A stretch of 64,000 bases of DNA from an uncultured Sphingomonadales bacterium. Its GTDB lineage: Bacteria > Pseudomonadota > Alphaproteobacteria > Sphingomonadales > Rhodothalassiaceae. The position numbers were made by a program, and so were the translations under genes. The stretch is from assembly GCA_947499155.1 (NCBI GenBank), contig CANMND010000004.1:202633-266632 (forward strand), in the 5' to 3' direction. Below, in pieces: positions 33,921-42,905 of the stretch. The first letter of the stretch is position 1. Each line of letters begins with the position of its first letter. The notes beneath the pieces are model-generated. The model searched no databases and was not told the DNA's origin. It saw only the letters and a program-made list of their open reading frames with translations.

Positions 33921-35016
33921 AATCGGCATCAAATTCCGGGACATCAAGCAGAAAGCTGTCATGACCTGTGACGGCTTTGTAACAGCGATATGTCACGTCT
34001 GATCCGGCTTCACTCATCGCCTTGGCCAGGGAATGGGTCTGTTCTGGTGGATAGAGCCAGTCCGTATCATATGCGGCCAGAAGCATGCGGGTTGTTGTCC
34101 CCTTGAAGGCCGCAACCAGGTCACCACCGGGCGCCAGATCGAAGCCATCAAGGGCGCGGGTGATGAGCACGTAGCTGGCAGGGTCAAAGCGCTTTGTGAA
34201 GACGCTGCCGTGATAGTTAAGGTAGCTTTCCACCTGATAGTCCGGGTCTGGGGTCCAGATATTGGCGGCATCAGTCCGTAATTCGCGGCCGAAGCGGCTG
34301 TCCAGCTCTTCAGGAGAACGGTAGGTGAGGTGGGCAAGCATCCGCGCCACTTCCAGGCCGCGTGTTGGGGCGCGTCCGGTTTCATGGTACCGGCCATCGC
34401 ACCAGTCCTGATCGGCCATGATGGCGCGGCGGCCAATGGAATGAAGGGCGATCTGCTGCGGGCTGTGTCGGCCTGCCGTGGCAAGGGCCGTGGCAGAAAA
34501 GACCCGCTTGCCGAAATCTTTCACCCACTGCAAAATCTGCATTCCGCCCATGGATCCACCTATTGCCATGAACAGGTCGTCAATGCCGAGCCGATCAAGA
34601 AGCATGGCCTGGGCCCGCACCATGTCGGCAATGGATATGGGTGGGAAATCCGTGCTCCACACCCGTCCGGTTTGCGGGTTGATGGCGGCTGGTCCTGCAC
34701 TTCCCATGCAGCCTCCGGGCACGTTGACACACAGGATAAAGAAACGGTCCGTATCGAGGAGCTTGCCCGGCCCTACCATACGATCCCACCATCCAGGGCG
34801 TCCGGTTATGGGATGGGTGCCCGCCACCACCTGATCACCGGTGAGGGCGTGGGCTACCAGAATGACATTGCTGCGATTTTTATTGAGGGTGCCGTAGCTT
34901 TTGTAGGCAAGCGGAAACGGTCCCAGTGTCTGTCCGCAATCCAGCGTCAGGGGTTCGTCATCGCCCAGTATGAGCACATGGCCCGGCGGCGTTAAGGGTG
35001 GCTGATAAGGCTTCAT
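33826..35016 (-). CDS. metX: homoserine O-acetyltransferase
   Basis: A 396-residue alpha/beta hydrolase-fold enzyme for the first committed step of methionine synthesis from homoserine and acetyl-CoA. The nucleophile is Ser in IGGSMGGMQ near residue 155; the triad is completed by Asp in AYDTDWLYPP and His in VTGHDSFLLD. LVAHALTGDQ and WWDRMVGPGK are diagnostic. ATG 35016 was chosen to match the family start; the frame continues 47 codons upstream. No SAM riboswitch could be recognised in its leader, which also carries an inverted repeat shared with hisC. Confidence 0.92.
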   Translation of the reverse strand: MKPYQPPLTPPGHVLILGDDEPLTLDCGQTLGPFPLAYKSYGTLNKNRSNVILVAHALTGDQVVAGTHPITGRPGWWDRMVGPGKLLDTDRFFILCVNVPGGCMGSAGPAAINPQTGRVWSTDFPPISIADMVRAQAMLLDRLGIDDLFMAIGGSMGGMQILQWVKDFGKRVFSATALATAGRHSPQQIALHSIGRRAIMADQDWCDGRYHETGRAPTRGLEVARMLAHLTYRSPEELDSRFGRELRTDAANIWTPDPDYQVESYLNYHGSVFTKRFDPASYVLITRALDGFDLAPGGDLVAAFKGTTTRMLLAAYDTDWLYPPEQTHSLAKAMSEAGSDVTYRCYKAVTGHDSFLLDVPEFDADFSHFLEECAVRRGLPGALPVAAPDEAGQQSL

Positions 35017-35082
35017 GGCAGCTCTAGCTAATGCTTCATAAGAAAAACGGCAATCCTTTGCTTTTGTATCGGCGCAGGATAA

Positions 35083-35104
35083 AAGCAGGATATTGCCCCT
35101 GCTT
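35083..35104. repeat. inverted repeat between divergent metX and hisC
   Basis: AAGCAGG (35083-35089) and CCTGCTT (35098-35104) form a 7-bp hairpin with an 8-base loop. The direct repeat GCAGGATA occurs twice at 35074-35081 and 35085-35092. It lies in the 122-bp gap between the divergent starts of metX and hisC and may be an operator. On the minus strand it is followed by TTTTATCC, so a weak attenuator of metX is possible. Confidence 0.4.
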
Positions 35105-35138
35105 ATGGGTAAATCTACAAAATTGGAAGGAAAATGGA

Positions 35139-36248
35139 ATGGGCCAGCCAAAGCCAAACCCTTGGGTTATGACGCTTGCACCTTATGTTGCCGGACGGGC
35201 AAAAGTGGATGGTGTTGAAAAAGTGGTCAAGCTGTCAGCCAACGAATCGCCACTTGGTCCCAGCCCTAAAGCGATTGAAGCATTTGGACATGCCAGTGCT
35301 GCCCTTCATCTTTACCCGGATCCCGATTCTTATGAGCTGCGGCATGCGATTGCATCTGCCCATAATCTGTCACCGGACCGCATAATCTGTGGCGCGGGGT
35401 CAGACGAAATTTTGCATGTGGTGGCACAAGCCTTCGTCAAGCCCGGTGATGAGATTATCCATTCCCGCTATGGGTTCATGATGTACCCGGTCATCGCCCA
35501 GACGCTGGGTGCAAGGGCTGTTGCAGTTCCCAACAAGGACTGGAAAGCAGATGTGGACGGGATTTTGGCAGCAGTAACCGAGAAAACTCGGATCGTATTT
35601 CTTGATAACCCCAATAATCCAACGGGTGCCTGCCTTCCCAAAGCGGAAGTGGAGCGTCTGATTGCCGGTCTGCCAAAAGACTGTGTTCTCGTTTATGACG
35701 CAGCCTATGCCGAGTGCGTGGATCAGGATGATTATACGGATGGTGCCGACCTGGTAGAGCGCTATGACAATGTGCTGATGACCCGGACTTTTTCCAAGCT
35801 TTATGGCCTTGCAGCCCTTAGAATTGGCTGGGGTTATGGATCACCGGCCCTGATTGATCCCATGAACCGCATCAGAATGCCGTTTAACGCCAATGTTCTG
35901 GCCCAGCATGCGGCTATTGCTGCAGTGGCAGACAAGGACTATCTGGCTCATGTCAATGCCTTCACGATCAAGTGGCGCACCTGGCTTGCAGCCGAGATCA
36001 TGGCACTTGGGCTTGACGTGGTTCCAAGCCAGACAAATTTTGTGTTGATCCAGTTTCCTGACGACAAGGACTTTTCCGCCGAAGCCGCCAATGAGTTTCT
36101 GGCGTCACAGGGCTATCTTTTGCGCTGGCTTCCGGGGCAGGGGCTGACGAATTGTTTGCGCCTGACTGTGGGATCGGAACAGGATAATCACGCCGTTGTT
36201 GCCCTGTTGCGCGACTTTATGGACCGGGGATCTTACCCCAGTCCTTGA
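35139..36248 (+). CDS. hisC: histidinol-phosphate / aromatic aminotransferase (HisC family)
   Basis: A 369-residue pyridoxal-phosphate enzyme of fold type I. The PLP lysine lies in TRTFSKLYGLAALRIGWG near residue 225, and KLSANESPLGPSPKA is the usual N-terminal substrate segment. HisC members outside the his operon often act on prephenate, phenylpyruvate or hydroxyphenylpyruvate. Because this window holds aroA and a pheA-aroF fusion, aromatic amino acid transamination is as likely as histidine synthesis; the sequence alone does not decide. ATG 35139 has AAGGA seven bases upstream. It is divergent from metX. Confidence 0.88.
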   Translation: MGQPKPNPWVMTLAPYVAGRAKVDGVEKVVKLSANESPLGPSPKAIEAFGHASAALHLYPDPDSYELRHAIASAHNLSPDRIICGAGSDEILHVVAQAFVKPGDEIIHSRYGFMMYPVIAQTLGARAVAVPNKDWKADVDGILAAVTEKTRIVFLDNPNNPTGACLPKAEVERLIAGLPKDCVLVYDAAYAECVDQDDYTDGADLVERYDNVLMTRTFSKLYGLAALRIGWGYGSPALIDPMNRIRMPFNANVLAQHAAIAAVADKDYLAHVNAFTIKWRTWLAAEIMALGLDVVPSQTNFVLIQFPDDKDFSAEAANEFLASQGYLLRWLPGQGLTNCLRLTVGSEQDNHAVVALLRDFMDRGSYPSP

Positions 36249-36286
36249 ATAAATGGATTCTTCCAAGAGCATCGGGTCGGGCGGGA

Positions 36287-37348
36287 TCAGTATTTTACCA
36301 CCGGCCCGACTGTAGCAATAGGGAACGGGCCAAGAAGGATCTGTCCATTCTGTATGGTAAGGGGCAGCCGCAAGGCATCATGGGCGGCGTTATCGTCGCC
36401 TTTAGTGGTAATGGCAGCAATCCCCTCGGCAAGAAAAGGTGCAGCGTTCTTGTCGATCAGGCCCTGTGAAGCGAGATAGCGGATCAGGGGGGCTGCATCT
36501 ACCACGTCCAAGGTAAGGGCGCCAAGGGGGCGCATTTCTTCATCAAGGGCAAGACTTCCCTCAGCGCTGATTCGGACCGTTCCCCAATTGAGATCAAGCT
36601 CCTTGATCTCCAATGTGCCACCGTTGTCACGCCAGGTAATCAGACTTTGGGCGCTGACGGGCTGTGGCAGGCGGCCATGAAGTTCAGAGATGACCGCCAG
36701 CCGACTTATTGCGGGCGCGGGCGCGCCAATTGCAAAACGCCCCAGTGCAAGGTTTTTGATTGAAACAGCAATATCAGCCCGTTCCGGTCCCAATAGCGTA
36801 TCCTGACCTTGGGCCGGGTCCTCGCTGGTCGCATTATTTGCGCTGCCTGCACCGGGAATACGCAGATGAATCTGCATGCGGCTGGCGGCAAGCGGGCTGC
36901 CCTCACCAGCAGGAAAAGACAGGCGGACAGGCCCAAGATCCGCATCAAGGCGTGCGCCATGATCACTATTGACCAGAACACTGGCTCGCCCTTCAGGCGC
37001 TGTAAGGGAGAGGTCGCCCAAAGTCAGGTAAAATCCCTTGAACTGGGTGACCAGATGGCCCGGCGTCCATGGGTGTGTAAAAAGATTAATTACATCTGCC
37101 CCACCCTGCCATGGCAAAGCATGGCGTGGCGCACTGACGTTCACGTCGTTTGTATAAAGTTCCAGCCGATAGGGAAAGCCGCCCTTTTGAAGCTTGCCAG
37201 CACTGACATTGAACCCTTTGTCCTCTAACAGGGCGATCTCTGCGTTCGCTGTCTTTTCCAGGTGGCGCGCACTGAAATGCCAGAAGGCGCCGTAGCCCAG
37301 TGCTGCCAGCAGGAGCACGATGAAAAGAAGGCGGATACGGGTGCGCAT
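36287..37348 (-). CDS. DUF2125 membrane-anchored protein
   Basis: A 353-residue protein with an N-terminal membrane anchor (residues 5-23) and a large beta-rich periplasmic part of the DUF2125 type, a family restricted mainly to alphaproteobacteria (GYGAFWHFSARHLEK, KGGFPYRLELYTNDVNV). Function unknown. GGAG upstream of ATG supports the start. It is convergent with hisC, with 38 bp between the stop codons, and followed upstream by ydcF-like and ftsXE genes on the same strand. Confidence 0.85.
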   Translation of the reverse strand: MRTRIRLLFIVLLLAALGYGAFWHFSARHLEKTANAEIALLEDKGFNVSAGKLQKGGFPYRLELYTNDVNVSAPRHALPWQGGADVINLFTHPWTPGHLVTQFKGFYLTLGDLSLTAPEGRASVLVNSDHGARLDADLGPVRLSFPAGEGSPLAASRMQIHLRIPGAGSANNATSEDPAQGQDTLLGPERADIAVSIKNLALGRFAIGAPAPAISRLAVISELHGRLPQPVSAQSLITWRDNGGTLEIKELDLNWGTVRISAEGSLALDEEMRPLGALTLDVVDAAPLIRYLASQGLIDKNAAPFLAEGIAAITTKGDDNAAHDALRLPLTIQNGQILLGPFPIATVGPVVKY

Positions 37349-37394
37349 AAGGTCTCCGGGGTGATTGCTGCGTAGAAAGGATTGCTGGTGGATT

Positions 37395-37976
37395 CTATAT
37401 CAGAAGAGCACGCCCTTTTGCCGCAAGCAATTTGTTGTATTCGATCATCAGGCGACTAAAGGGGGCATCACTTTTGACAGGTGCTGCGAAAAGCTTCGGA
37501 CGCTCCTTATGGCGGGACATTTCGACAAGACTGCGGCGCATGTGCCAATCAGCAGTCACCAGCATGATTGTCTGATAGCCTCGTTGTTGCGCCCAGGCCA
37601 CGGCTTCTGCCGCATTGCCTTCAGTATCGCGGGCAGCTCTCCCAAGATCGATACAGCATGACACCAGACGACTGTCACCGGGCAGAGTGGATCTGATCAA
37701 CGCTGGCGCCAGTTCTGGGTTGACGCCTGAGACAAGCAGCCTTTCTCCAACACCGGCCTCAAGCGCCTTTAATCCCGCATGAATGCGTCCGGCACTGCCG
37801 GTAAAGACGACGATGGCATCAATATTTTCACCGTCGGGAAGTGTCTGTTCAATAGGGATGGTCAGACAAAACCACAAAAGTCCTGCCAGCCACAAAACCA
37901 TCAGACCAGCGAACCCGCGCAATATGCTTGAGAAAGCGAGCCATTTTGAATGGCGTTTTTTGAATATTGGGCGCAT
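37395..37976 (-). CDS. YdcF/SanA-family (DUF218) protein
   Basis: A 193-residue protein with one N-terminal membrane segment (about 17-38) and a DUF218 domain: DAIVVFTGSAGRIHAGLKAL, LLVSGVNPEL, NAAEAVAWAQQRGYQTIMLVTADWHMRRSLVEM. ElyC and SanA proteins of this fold affect envelope integrity and cell-wall precursor use. It begins 22 bp after ftsX ends, so the three genes ftsE-ftsX-ydcF are likely one transcript. Confidence 0.85.
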   Translation of the reverse strand: MRPIFKKRHSKWLAFSSILRGFAGLMVLWLAGLLWFCLTIPIEQTLPDGENIDAIVVFTGSAGRIHAGLKALEAGVGERLLVSGVNPELAPALIRSTLPGDSRLVSCCIDLGRAARDTEGNAAEAVAWAQQRGYQTIMLVTADWHMRRSLVEMSRHKERPKLFAAPVKSDAPFSRLMIEYNKLLAAKGRALLI

Positions 37977-37998
37977 TGGGCACTCTTGCCGATTAAGT

Positions 37999-38877
37999 TC
38001 AGGGCATTTTTGACAGCTCGCGTCGTACCGTCAGATGTGCGGCTGTCATTGTAAGAATGGCTGCAAAAATAGGCAAAACAAGGATGGCAATCCAACCGAA
38101 AAGTCCTGGGTCCAATTGCGGAATAAGTCCGCGCCCCAATTGGTCGGCAAAATAATCGACGCTGAAAAGGACTAATACTCCCATAATAAGGCCGGCCAGT
38201 CCGCCCTTCAGTCCCTGTAGCATGAATTGATAGCGAAATTCACCGGCAATGGTACGGTCTTCTGCCCCCATCCAGTGCATGATCTCAATGGTTTCCCTGT
38301 GACTTGCGAGCACAGCACGGGTGCCAAAGGCTGCGATCGCCGCCGTTGCCGCCAAAATCAGGGCAACGACCAGACCAGAGACGGCCTGCAGGCTTTTCGC
38401 CAGCCTGTTTAATGACACCAGCCAGCGTTCATGATCGTCAAGAGCTGCATCAGGTGCATCCTTGGACAGTCGGGCGCCAAGGGCCGTCAGGTTCATGTTG
38501 TAGCCAGGCAGCAGTTCCACATCCAAAAGGATAGGGACGGGCAAATCCGGTGTGACATTGCCCTTGCCAAGCCATGGCTCGAGAAGAGCTGTGGTTTCAC
38601 TGTCGTCAATGCGGCGGACGGCTTTAATGCCGGGCGTATCCTTGAGTATGGTCAAGGCAGCTGCGGCCTGGCGTTCCCGGTCTTCCCGGTCTGCTGTCAC
38701 AATCTGGACCGATATCTGCCGCGACAGGCTGCCTGCCCATTCATTGACAGCGCTATCAAGGGTCAGGCCAAAGCTTGCCGACAGCGTACAAAGAAAAACC
38801 ATGACGCCCAATACCCACGGTAGGGCACCGCCCGCAATGCTGCCCTGTGGCAGGAAGCTGAAACGAGGCCGCATCAC
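37999..38877 (-). CDS. ftsX: cell division protein FtsX
   Basis: A 292-residue permease-like protein with an N-terminal membrane segment (about 20-40), a periplasmic domain (about 45-160) and three further segments. ASHRETIEIMHWMGAEDRTIAGEFRYQFM near residue 195 is typical of FtsX. With FtsE it activates peptidoglycan hydrolases at the division site. Its start overlaps the ftsE stop in the form ATGA, so they are coupled. Confidence 0.92.
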   Translation of the reverse strand: MMRPRFSFLPQGSIAGGALPWVLGVMVFLCTLSASFGLTLDSAVNEWAGSLSRQISVQIVTADREDRERQAAAALTILKDTPGIKAVRRIDDSETTALLEPWLGKGNVTPDLPVPILLDVELLPGYNMNLTALGARLSKDAPDAALDDHERWLVSLNRLAKSLQAVSGLVVALILAATAAIAAFGTRAVLASHRETIEIMHWMGAEDRTIAGEFRYQFMLQGLKGGLAGLIMGVLVLFSVDYFADQLGRGLIPQLDPGLFGWIAILVLPIFAAILTMTAAHLTVRRELSKMP

Positions 38878-39626
38878 AGGCCTTTCCCATCGGATAAGCC
38901 CGCTATCATGTCCGGACTATGGATGTTGCGGGGCTTGCGGATGGGTCTGGTCTGGGGTGAATGGGAAAGCTGGCCATCCTCCAATTGCATGACTGCGCCA
39001 CCCATTTCTGCAACAAGGTCCAGATCGTGACTGGCAACAACCGTTGTCGTGCCCAGTTTGTTCAATTCAACAAACAGATGCATCAGGCGGCGGGCCATGA
39101 CCGGGTCCACATTGCCCGTAGGTTCATCGGCCAGCAACAGATCAGGTTTGGCGATTACAGCGCGCGCAATGGCAACCCTTTGTTTTTCACCGCCCGACAA
39201 GGTGGGGGGACGCGCATGCATGCGGTCTTTCAGGCCTACCCAGACAAGGAGTTCTTCCACATGCTCGCGGATTTTCGCATCCTGTGCTCCACCTGCGATT
39301 CTTAAGGGCAGGGCAACATTGTCGATGGCGCTCATATGGTCAAGCAGGCGATAATCCTGGAACACGACGCCAATACGGCGTCTAAGACCCGGCAGGGCCT
39401 CACGTCCGGCAGCCGTAATGTCTTTGCCGAACATGGTCACAAAGCCCCGTGACGGGCGATGTGCCAGATAAAGCAGTTTTAGCAGGGACGTTTTCCCTGC
39501 ACCGGAGGCACCGGTAAGAAAATGAAATGAGCCGGGCGTCAGCGTGAAAGAGATATCTTTCAACACTTCTGCACCCATGCCATAGCGCATGCCAATATTT
39601 TCAAATTTGACCAGACGGCTATTCAA
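38874..39626 (-). CDS. ftsE: cell division ATP-binding protein FtsE
   Basis: A 250-residue ABC ATPase. Walker A is GASGAGKTSLLKL near residue 37, the signature LSGGEKQRVAIARAVI near 143 and Walker B LLLADEPTGNVD. It powers FtsX. The start appears to be TTG 39626; family members begin at the same point (RLVKFENIGMRYG). A C-terminal tail of about 25 residues (HSPQTRPIRKPRNIHSPD and beyond) exceeds the usual FtsE length. Confidence 0.93.
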   Translation of the reverse strand: MNSRLVKFENIGMRYGMGAEVLKDISFTLTPGSFHFLTGASGAGKTSLLKLLYLAHRPSRGFVTMFGKDITAAGREALPGLRRRIGVVFQDYRLLDHMSAIDNVALPLRIAGGAQDAKIREHVEELLVWVGLKDRMHARPPTLSGGEKQRVAIARAVIAKPDLLLADEPTGNVDPVMARRLMHLFVELNKLGTTTVVASHDLDLVAEMGGAVMQLEDGQLSHSPQTRPIRKPRNIHSPDMIAGLSDGKGL

Positions 39627-39827
39627 GATTCTAATGTCAGTATTTCGCGGCTCGTGGTGCCTTTTGTTTCTGTATCATGTGATGGCCAGCATGGCACAGG
39701 CTCATGGTTGCGTCCAGAACGCAACATACCTGTTGGCGCTGATCATTGATATGAAGGGTCGAGGCTCTTTGAATCCTGATGCGATCCGGTTACAAGGCTT
39801 CTGTATGACAGAAAAGACGGATTGACG

Positions 39828-40778
39828 ATGATCCTGGAATGCCCTGACTGTAGCACACGCTTTCGCGTACCCAGTTCCGCTCTTGCCGGTGGCGCCCGGC
39901 GTGTGCGTTGTGGATCTTGCGGCCATATATGGCGCACGCAGCAAGATCATGGCAGCATGGCTGCTCCCGCATCTGTTGAAGCTTTGGCAGAAGAGCAGGA
40001 TTCAGCGGCACATGAAGAGCCAGGACAGCGCGAAGGAACAGACGCCGAGGATTTGACACAGTCCGGCATATTGTCCGCTATTGCTGAAACCGTCCAAATG
40101 GGACTGGAGACAGACCCGCACGCCTCCGGGGATGGCGAGGATAAACAGGATTTCGAATCACGAAACTTCGCCTATGGCGTCGTCCCTGGTGCTCAGGATA
40201 ATGCGGGCCTGGGACGGGAATTGGGCGAAGCAATGAACAAGCTGCGGATGGATGAGCCGATCTATGGCAATGCCAGCGTACCAGCGATCAGTCCTGAACC
40301 TCGCCCTGCCATTGTGATTGGATGGATTTTGTGGGCGGTGTTTGTGGTTGGTCTGGTTGCGACTTTCTTCCTTATGCAGCCGCAATTGATAAAAGCCTGG
40401 CCACCTGTGGAGCGTCTTTATTCTATGGTCGGCCTCACGACAAGCGAGCCGCCAAAGTTACCTTATCAGGTGCCGGATCCCGATGATGCCTTAAATATGG
40501 TGATAGACAGCGATCCTCTATGGGAGTCGAGCGGCGAGAGCTGGACGCTCCATATTGGAGGGACCATAAGCAATCGAACTGGTCAGGTTTATATTTTGCC
40601 CGAACTCGATCTGTTATTGGTTGGCGGCAACGGTCTCACGCTGACCAGGATGCCAGTCACACTTGGTCAGGCACGATTGGCACCACGGGAAACTATACAT
40701 TTTTCTATCAGTATTGAAGACGCACCAGCCGAGACAACCGGTATTGTGCATGAATGGAATAAGCGGAGCGCTAATTAA
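39828..40778 (+). CDS. zinc-ribbon (MJ0042) membrane protein
   Basis: A 316-residue protein. The zinc ribbon at the N terminus has C5/C8 (ECPDC) and C28/C31 (RCGSC), the MJ0042 form. A disordered acidic linker follows, then a membrane segment (about residues 163-186) and a C-terminal periplasmic beta domain (about 220-316) like DUF3426. The role is unknown; it regularly sits next to ftsEX and hpt in alphaproteobacteria. The start overlaps the stop of nothing, and the gene ends 1 bp into hpt. Confidence 0.82.
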   Translation: MILECPDCSTRFRVPSSALAGGARRVRCGSCGHIWRTQQDHGSMAAPASVEALAEEQDSAAHEEPGQREGTDAEDLTQSGILSAIAETVQMGLETDPHASGDGEDKQDFESRNFAYGVVPGAQDNAGLGRELGEAMNKLRMDEPIYGNASVPAISPEPRPAIVIGWILWAVFVVGLVATFFLMQPQLIKAWPPVERLYSMVGLTTSEPPKLPYQVPDPDDALNMVIDSDPLWESSGESWTLHIGGTISNRTGQVYILPELDLLLVGGNGLTLTRMPVTLGQARLAPRETIHFSISIEDAPAETTGIVHEWNKRSAN

Positions 40779-41353
40779 TGACGGACCATATTTCTTTTGA
40801 TCCTGCCGCCCTGAAGACACTTTACTCAGCAGCCGAGATTGCAACACGGGTCGAGGAGATGGCTGACGCAGTTGTGGCGATTCATGACAATTATGACAAT
40901 CCCCTTTTGGTGGAAGTCATCATGAACGGAGCTGTCGTGTTCGCAGCCGACCTGGTTCGTGCCTTGTCGCGAAGAGGCCTGGTGGTCGAAATCGATTTTA
41001 TTGCCTTGTCCAGCTATGGCAAGGGGCAGGAAAGTTCGGGGAATGTGGTGCTGGAAGCAGATGCACGTGGTGCGATTGCTGGACGCGATGTGCTTTTGAT
41101 CGATGATATTCTGGAAACCGGGCGCACCTTGTCTTTTGCCAAGGAGTATTTCCTCTCCAAAGGCGCAGCACGCGTCCTGACCGGCGTACTGCTGGACAAG
41201 TCCGGTGACAGAGATCCGATCATCAAGGCTGACTTTGTTGGATTTGAATGCCCTGATTTATTTGTGATTGGCTATGGTATGGACTATGCTTACCGGCACA
41301 GGGAGTTGCCTTATATCGGCTATGTAGATCGGGGGGTGAGTGAGAGTGGCTAG
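40778..41353 (+). CDS. hpt: hypoxanthine phosphoribosyltransferase
   Basis: A 191-residue purine salvage enzyme that joins hypoxanthine or guanine to PRPP. The PRPP-binding motif VLLIDDILETGRTL lies near residue 107, and VDFVGFECPDLFVIGYGMDYAYRHRELPYIG is the usual C-terminal base-binding part. It overlaps the zinc-ribbon gene by one base and the receiver gene by eight. Confidence 0.9.
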   Translation: MTDHISFDPAALKTLYSAAEIATRVEEMADAVVAIHDNYDNPLLVEVIMNGAVVFAADLVRALSRRGLVVEIDFIALSSYGKGQESSGNVVLEADARGAIAGRDVLLIDDILETGRTLSFAKEYFLSKGAARVLTGVLLDKSGDRDPIIKADFVGFECPDLFVIGYGMDYAYRHRELPYIGYVDRGVSESG

Positions 41354-41732
41354 AATTTTGCTGGCTGAGGACGAGGCATCGGTCCGGTCTTTTGTGCGCC
41401 GAGGATTAGAGTCGCAAGGGCACGATATTATCGAAGCCTGTGATGGCGGTGAAGCCCTGGAGCTTCTTTACAGAGAAAACTTTGACTTGCTGTTGTCCGA
41501 TATTGTTATGCCGGTCATGGATGGGATCGCTCTCGCACTGAAAGCTTCGGCGAATTATCCAGATATGCCGGTCCTGCTCATGACGGGCTATGCGGCAGAA
41601 AAACAGCGCGCTCATAATATGGACAGCATGATTGCCGATGTTTTGTCCAAGCCCTTCACATTGGATCAACTGATAAAAGCGGTTCGCAGGGCCCTGGATG
41701 TACAGAAAGGCGACAAGGCCACAACGGCCTGA
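41346..41732 (+). CDS. cpdR: CpdR-like single-domain response regulator
   Basis: A 128-residue stand-alone receiver. The acidic pocket is ED near residue 8-9, phospho-acceptor D52 (LLLSDIVMPVMDG), Thr/Ser switch in LLMTGYAAE and Lys in VLSKPFTLDQL. In Caulobacter CpdR, when unphosphorylated, brings ClpXP to the pole to degrade CtrA and other targets. The hpt-cpdR order matches other alphaproteobacteria. GTG 41346 was preferred over GTG 41340 because it gives the usual ARILLAEDE start and better spacing from GGGGGG. Whether it acts in the CtrA pathway here is inferred. Confidence 0.85.
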   Translation: MARILLAEDEASVRSFVRRGLESQGHDIIEACDGGEALELLYRENFDLLLSDIVMPVMDGIALALKASANYPDMPVLLMTGYAAEKQRAHNMDSMIADVLSKPFTLDQLIKAVRRALDVQKGDKATTA

Positions 41733-41797
41733 AGCGCATCACTTTGGTATCCGGTCTTGCCTTCCGGATAAAAAACCACCCGATGGATCATTGTTGA

Positions 41798-42154
41798 TCA
41801 GGCTTCGATGTCGACCCGTTCGCGCCGTTCTGCTGAGGCATCCCGCCGGTCATTGGCTGCCTGCTCCCGAATTTCGGACTGCTCTTCACGGGCTGCACTG
41901 CGCTCTGCCGCTGCATCGCGGTCACCTGCACCGGGTGTTGAAGGCGCGTTGCTTACCGCATCAGCGCTTGGCTCCACAATGGCGCGTGCCTGCGCGGACA
42001 GGTCCAGTATCACACCTTCACCCCGATCAGACCCGCTGCGCAGAGCAGCACCCCCGCTGCCGGAATTGTCCCGAGTATTGGGGCTGGGCGGCTGGTTGCC
42101 CTGATTATGGCCAGGGACCAGTCCCGATAGTGAGCTGTCACCAATGATTGCCAT
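41798..42154 (-). CDS. low-complexity charged protein of unknown function
   Basis: A 118-residue product rich in Gly, Ser, Arg, Glu and Ala. The first half is disordered (MAIIGDSSLSGLVPGHNQGN), a short ordered motif GVILDLSAQARAIVE is central, and the rest is a charged helix of ERRE/RDAAAERSA type. The DLSAQA motif recurs in small uncharacterised alphaproteobacterial proteins. I cannot name a family. It is convergent with cpdR. Confidence 0.5.
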   Translation of the reverse strand: MAIIGDSSLSGLVPGHNQGNQPPSPNTRDNSGSGGAALRSGSDRGEGVILDLSAQARAIVEPSADAVSNAPSTPGAGDRDAAAERSAAREEQSEIREQAANDRRDASAERRERVDIEA

Positions 42155-42390
42155 GCGCTTTCTCCCGCAAGAGGCTTTCGCAGATTAATTTTTTCAACCC
42201 GCTTCTATCACACTAAAGGGCACAGTTTAACGGATCCTTGTCATTATATGGTATTTTAATGAATGCACCTTCTGGATGATATTCTGGCTGTGAATCACAA
42301 GGCTTAGGCAGTCGCATGATCTCTTGCCACAGTGCTTGAAACTATGACAAGCTAGCTGCTTGCCATGGTGCTTTATAGATGGGGATTTTC

Positions 42391-42840
42391 ATGTTTCGTG
42401 GTCTATTCTTATTCGCTTTGGGATTGCTTGCTGTATTATTTTTGACGGCTTGCCAGCCTGCTGAGGGTGAACTTGGTATAGATAAACCATGGGCAAGGGA
42501 GACACCGTCCGGGGCGCCTAATGGGGTGGTTTATATGGTCATTCGCAATGGAACCGGAAAGGCGGATACGCTGATTTCAGTCAATAGCCCTAGCGCAGGC
42601 CACAGTGGTATTCATACCCATATTGATGATGGCGGCATCATGCGGATGCGCCCGGTCGATGGATTGACCATCCCGGCGCGGGATACCGCTGTTCTTGAAC
42701 CGGGCGGCTATCATATCATGCTGATGGACCTGGTTGAGCCGTTGAAGGCCGGTGAGCTTGTTGCTGTGACACTGACGTTCAAAGAGGCAGGGGAACGCAC
42801 GCTTTCAGTCCCGATACTGGCGATGGGTGACATGCCCTGA
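42391..42840 (+). CDS. PCu(A)C-type copper chaperone lipoprotein
   Basis: A 149-residue protein with a lipobox FLTAC near residue 21 and a cupredoxin-like PCu(A)C domain. The copper ligands are expected in HSGIHTHIDDGGIMRMRPV and GGYHIMLMDL, the H(M)x10Mx21HxM pattern of the family. It delivers Cu(I) to the CuA centre of cytochrome oxidase, whose genes lie at 55.6-60.7 kb. ATG 42391 has GGGGA five bases upstream; an in-frame ATG lies four codons earlier. Confidence 0.85.
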   Translation: MFRGLFLFALGLLAVLFLTACQPAEGELGIDKPWARETPSGAPNGVVYMVIRNGTGKADTLISVNSPSAGHSGIHTHIDDGGIMRMRPVDGLTIPARDTAVLEPGGYHIMLMDLVEPLKAGELVAVTLTFKEAGERTLSVPILAMGDMP

Positions 42841-42905
42841 TTGTGCCCTTATTCTGCCGGGTTCAGATGGTGTCCTTGGTCCGATCACATGGCCAGGGGA
42901 GGTCT

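Noticed and set aside
35017-35138. SAM-II riboswitch upstream of metX
   Set aside because: I looked for the conserved GATTTAACC-type stem and the AGCTAAA tail; only loose fragments occur, so the call is not supported by eye.
41752-41780. Hairpin TATCCGG/CCGGATA after cpdR as a terminator
   Set aside because: The only A/T run is on the wrong side for either direction of transcription, so it does not meet the terminator rule.
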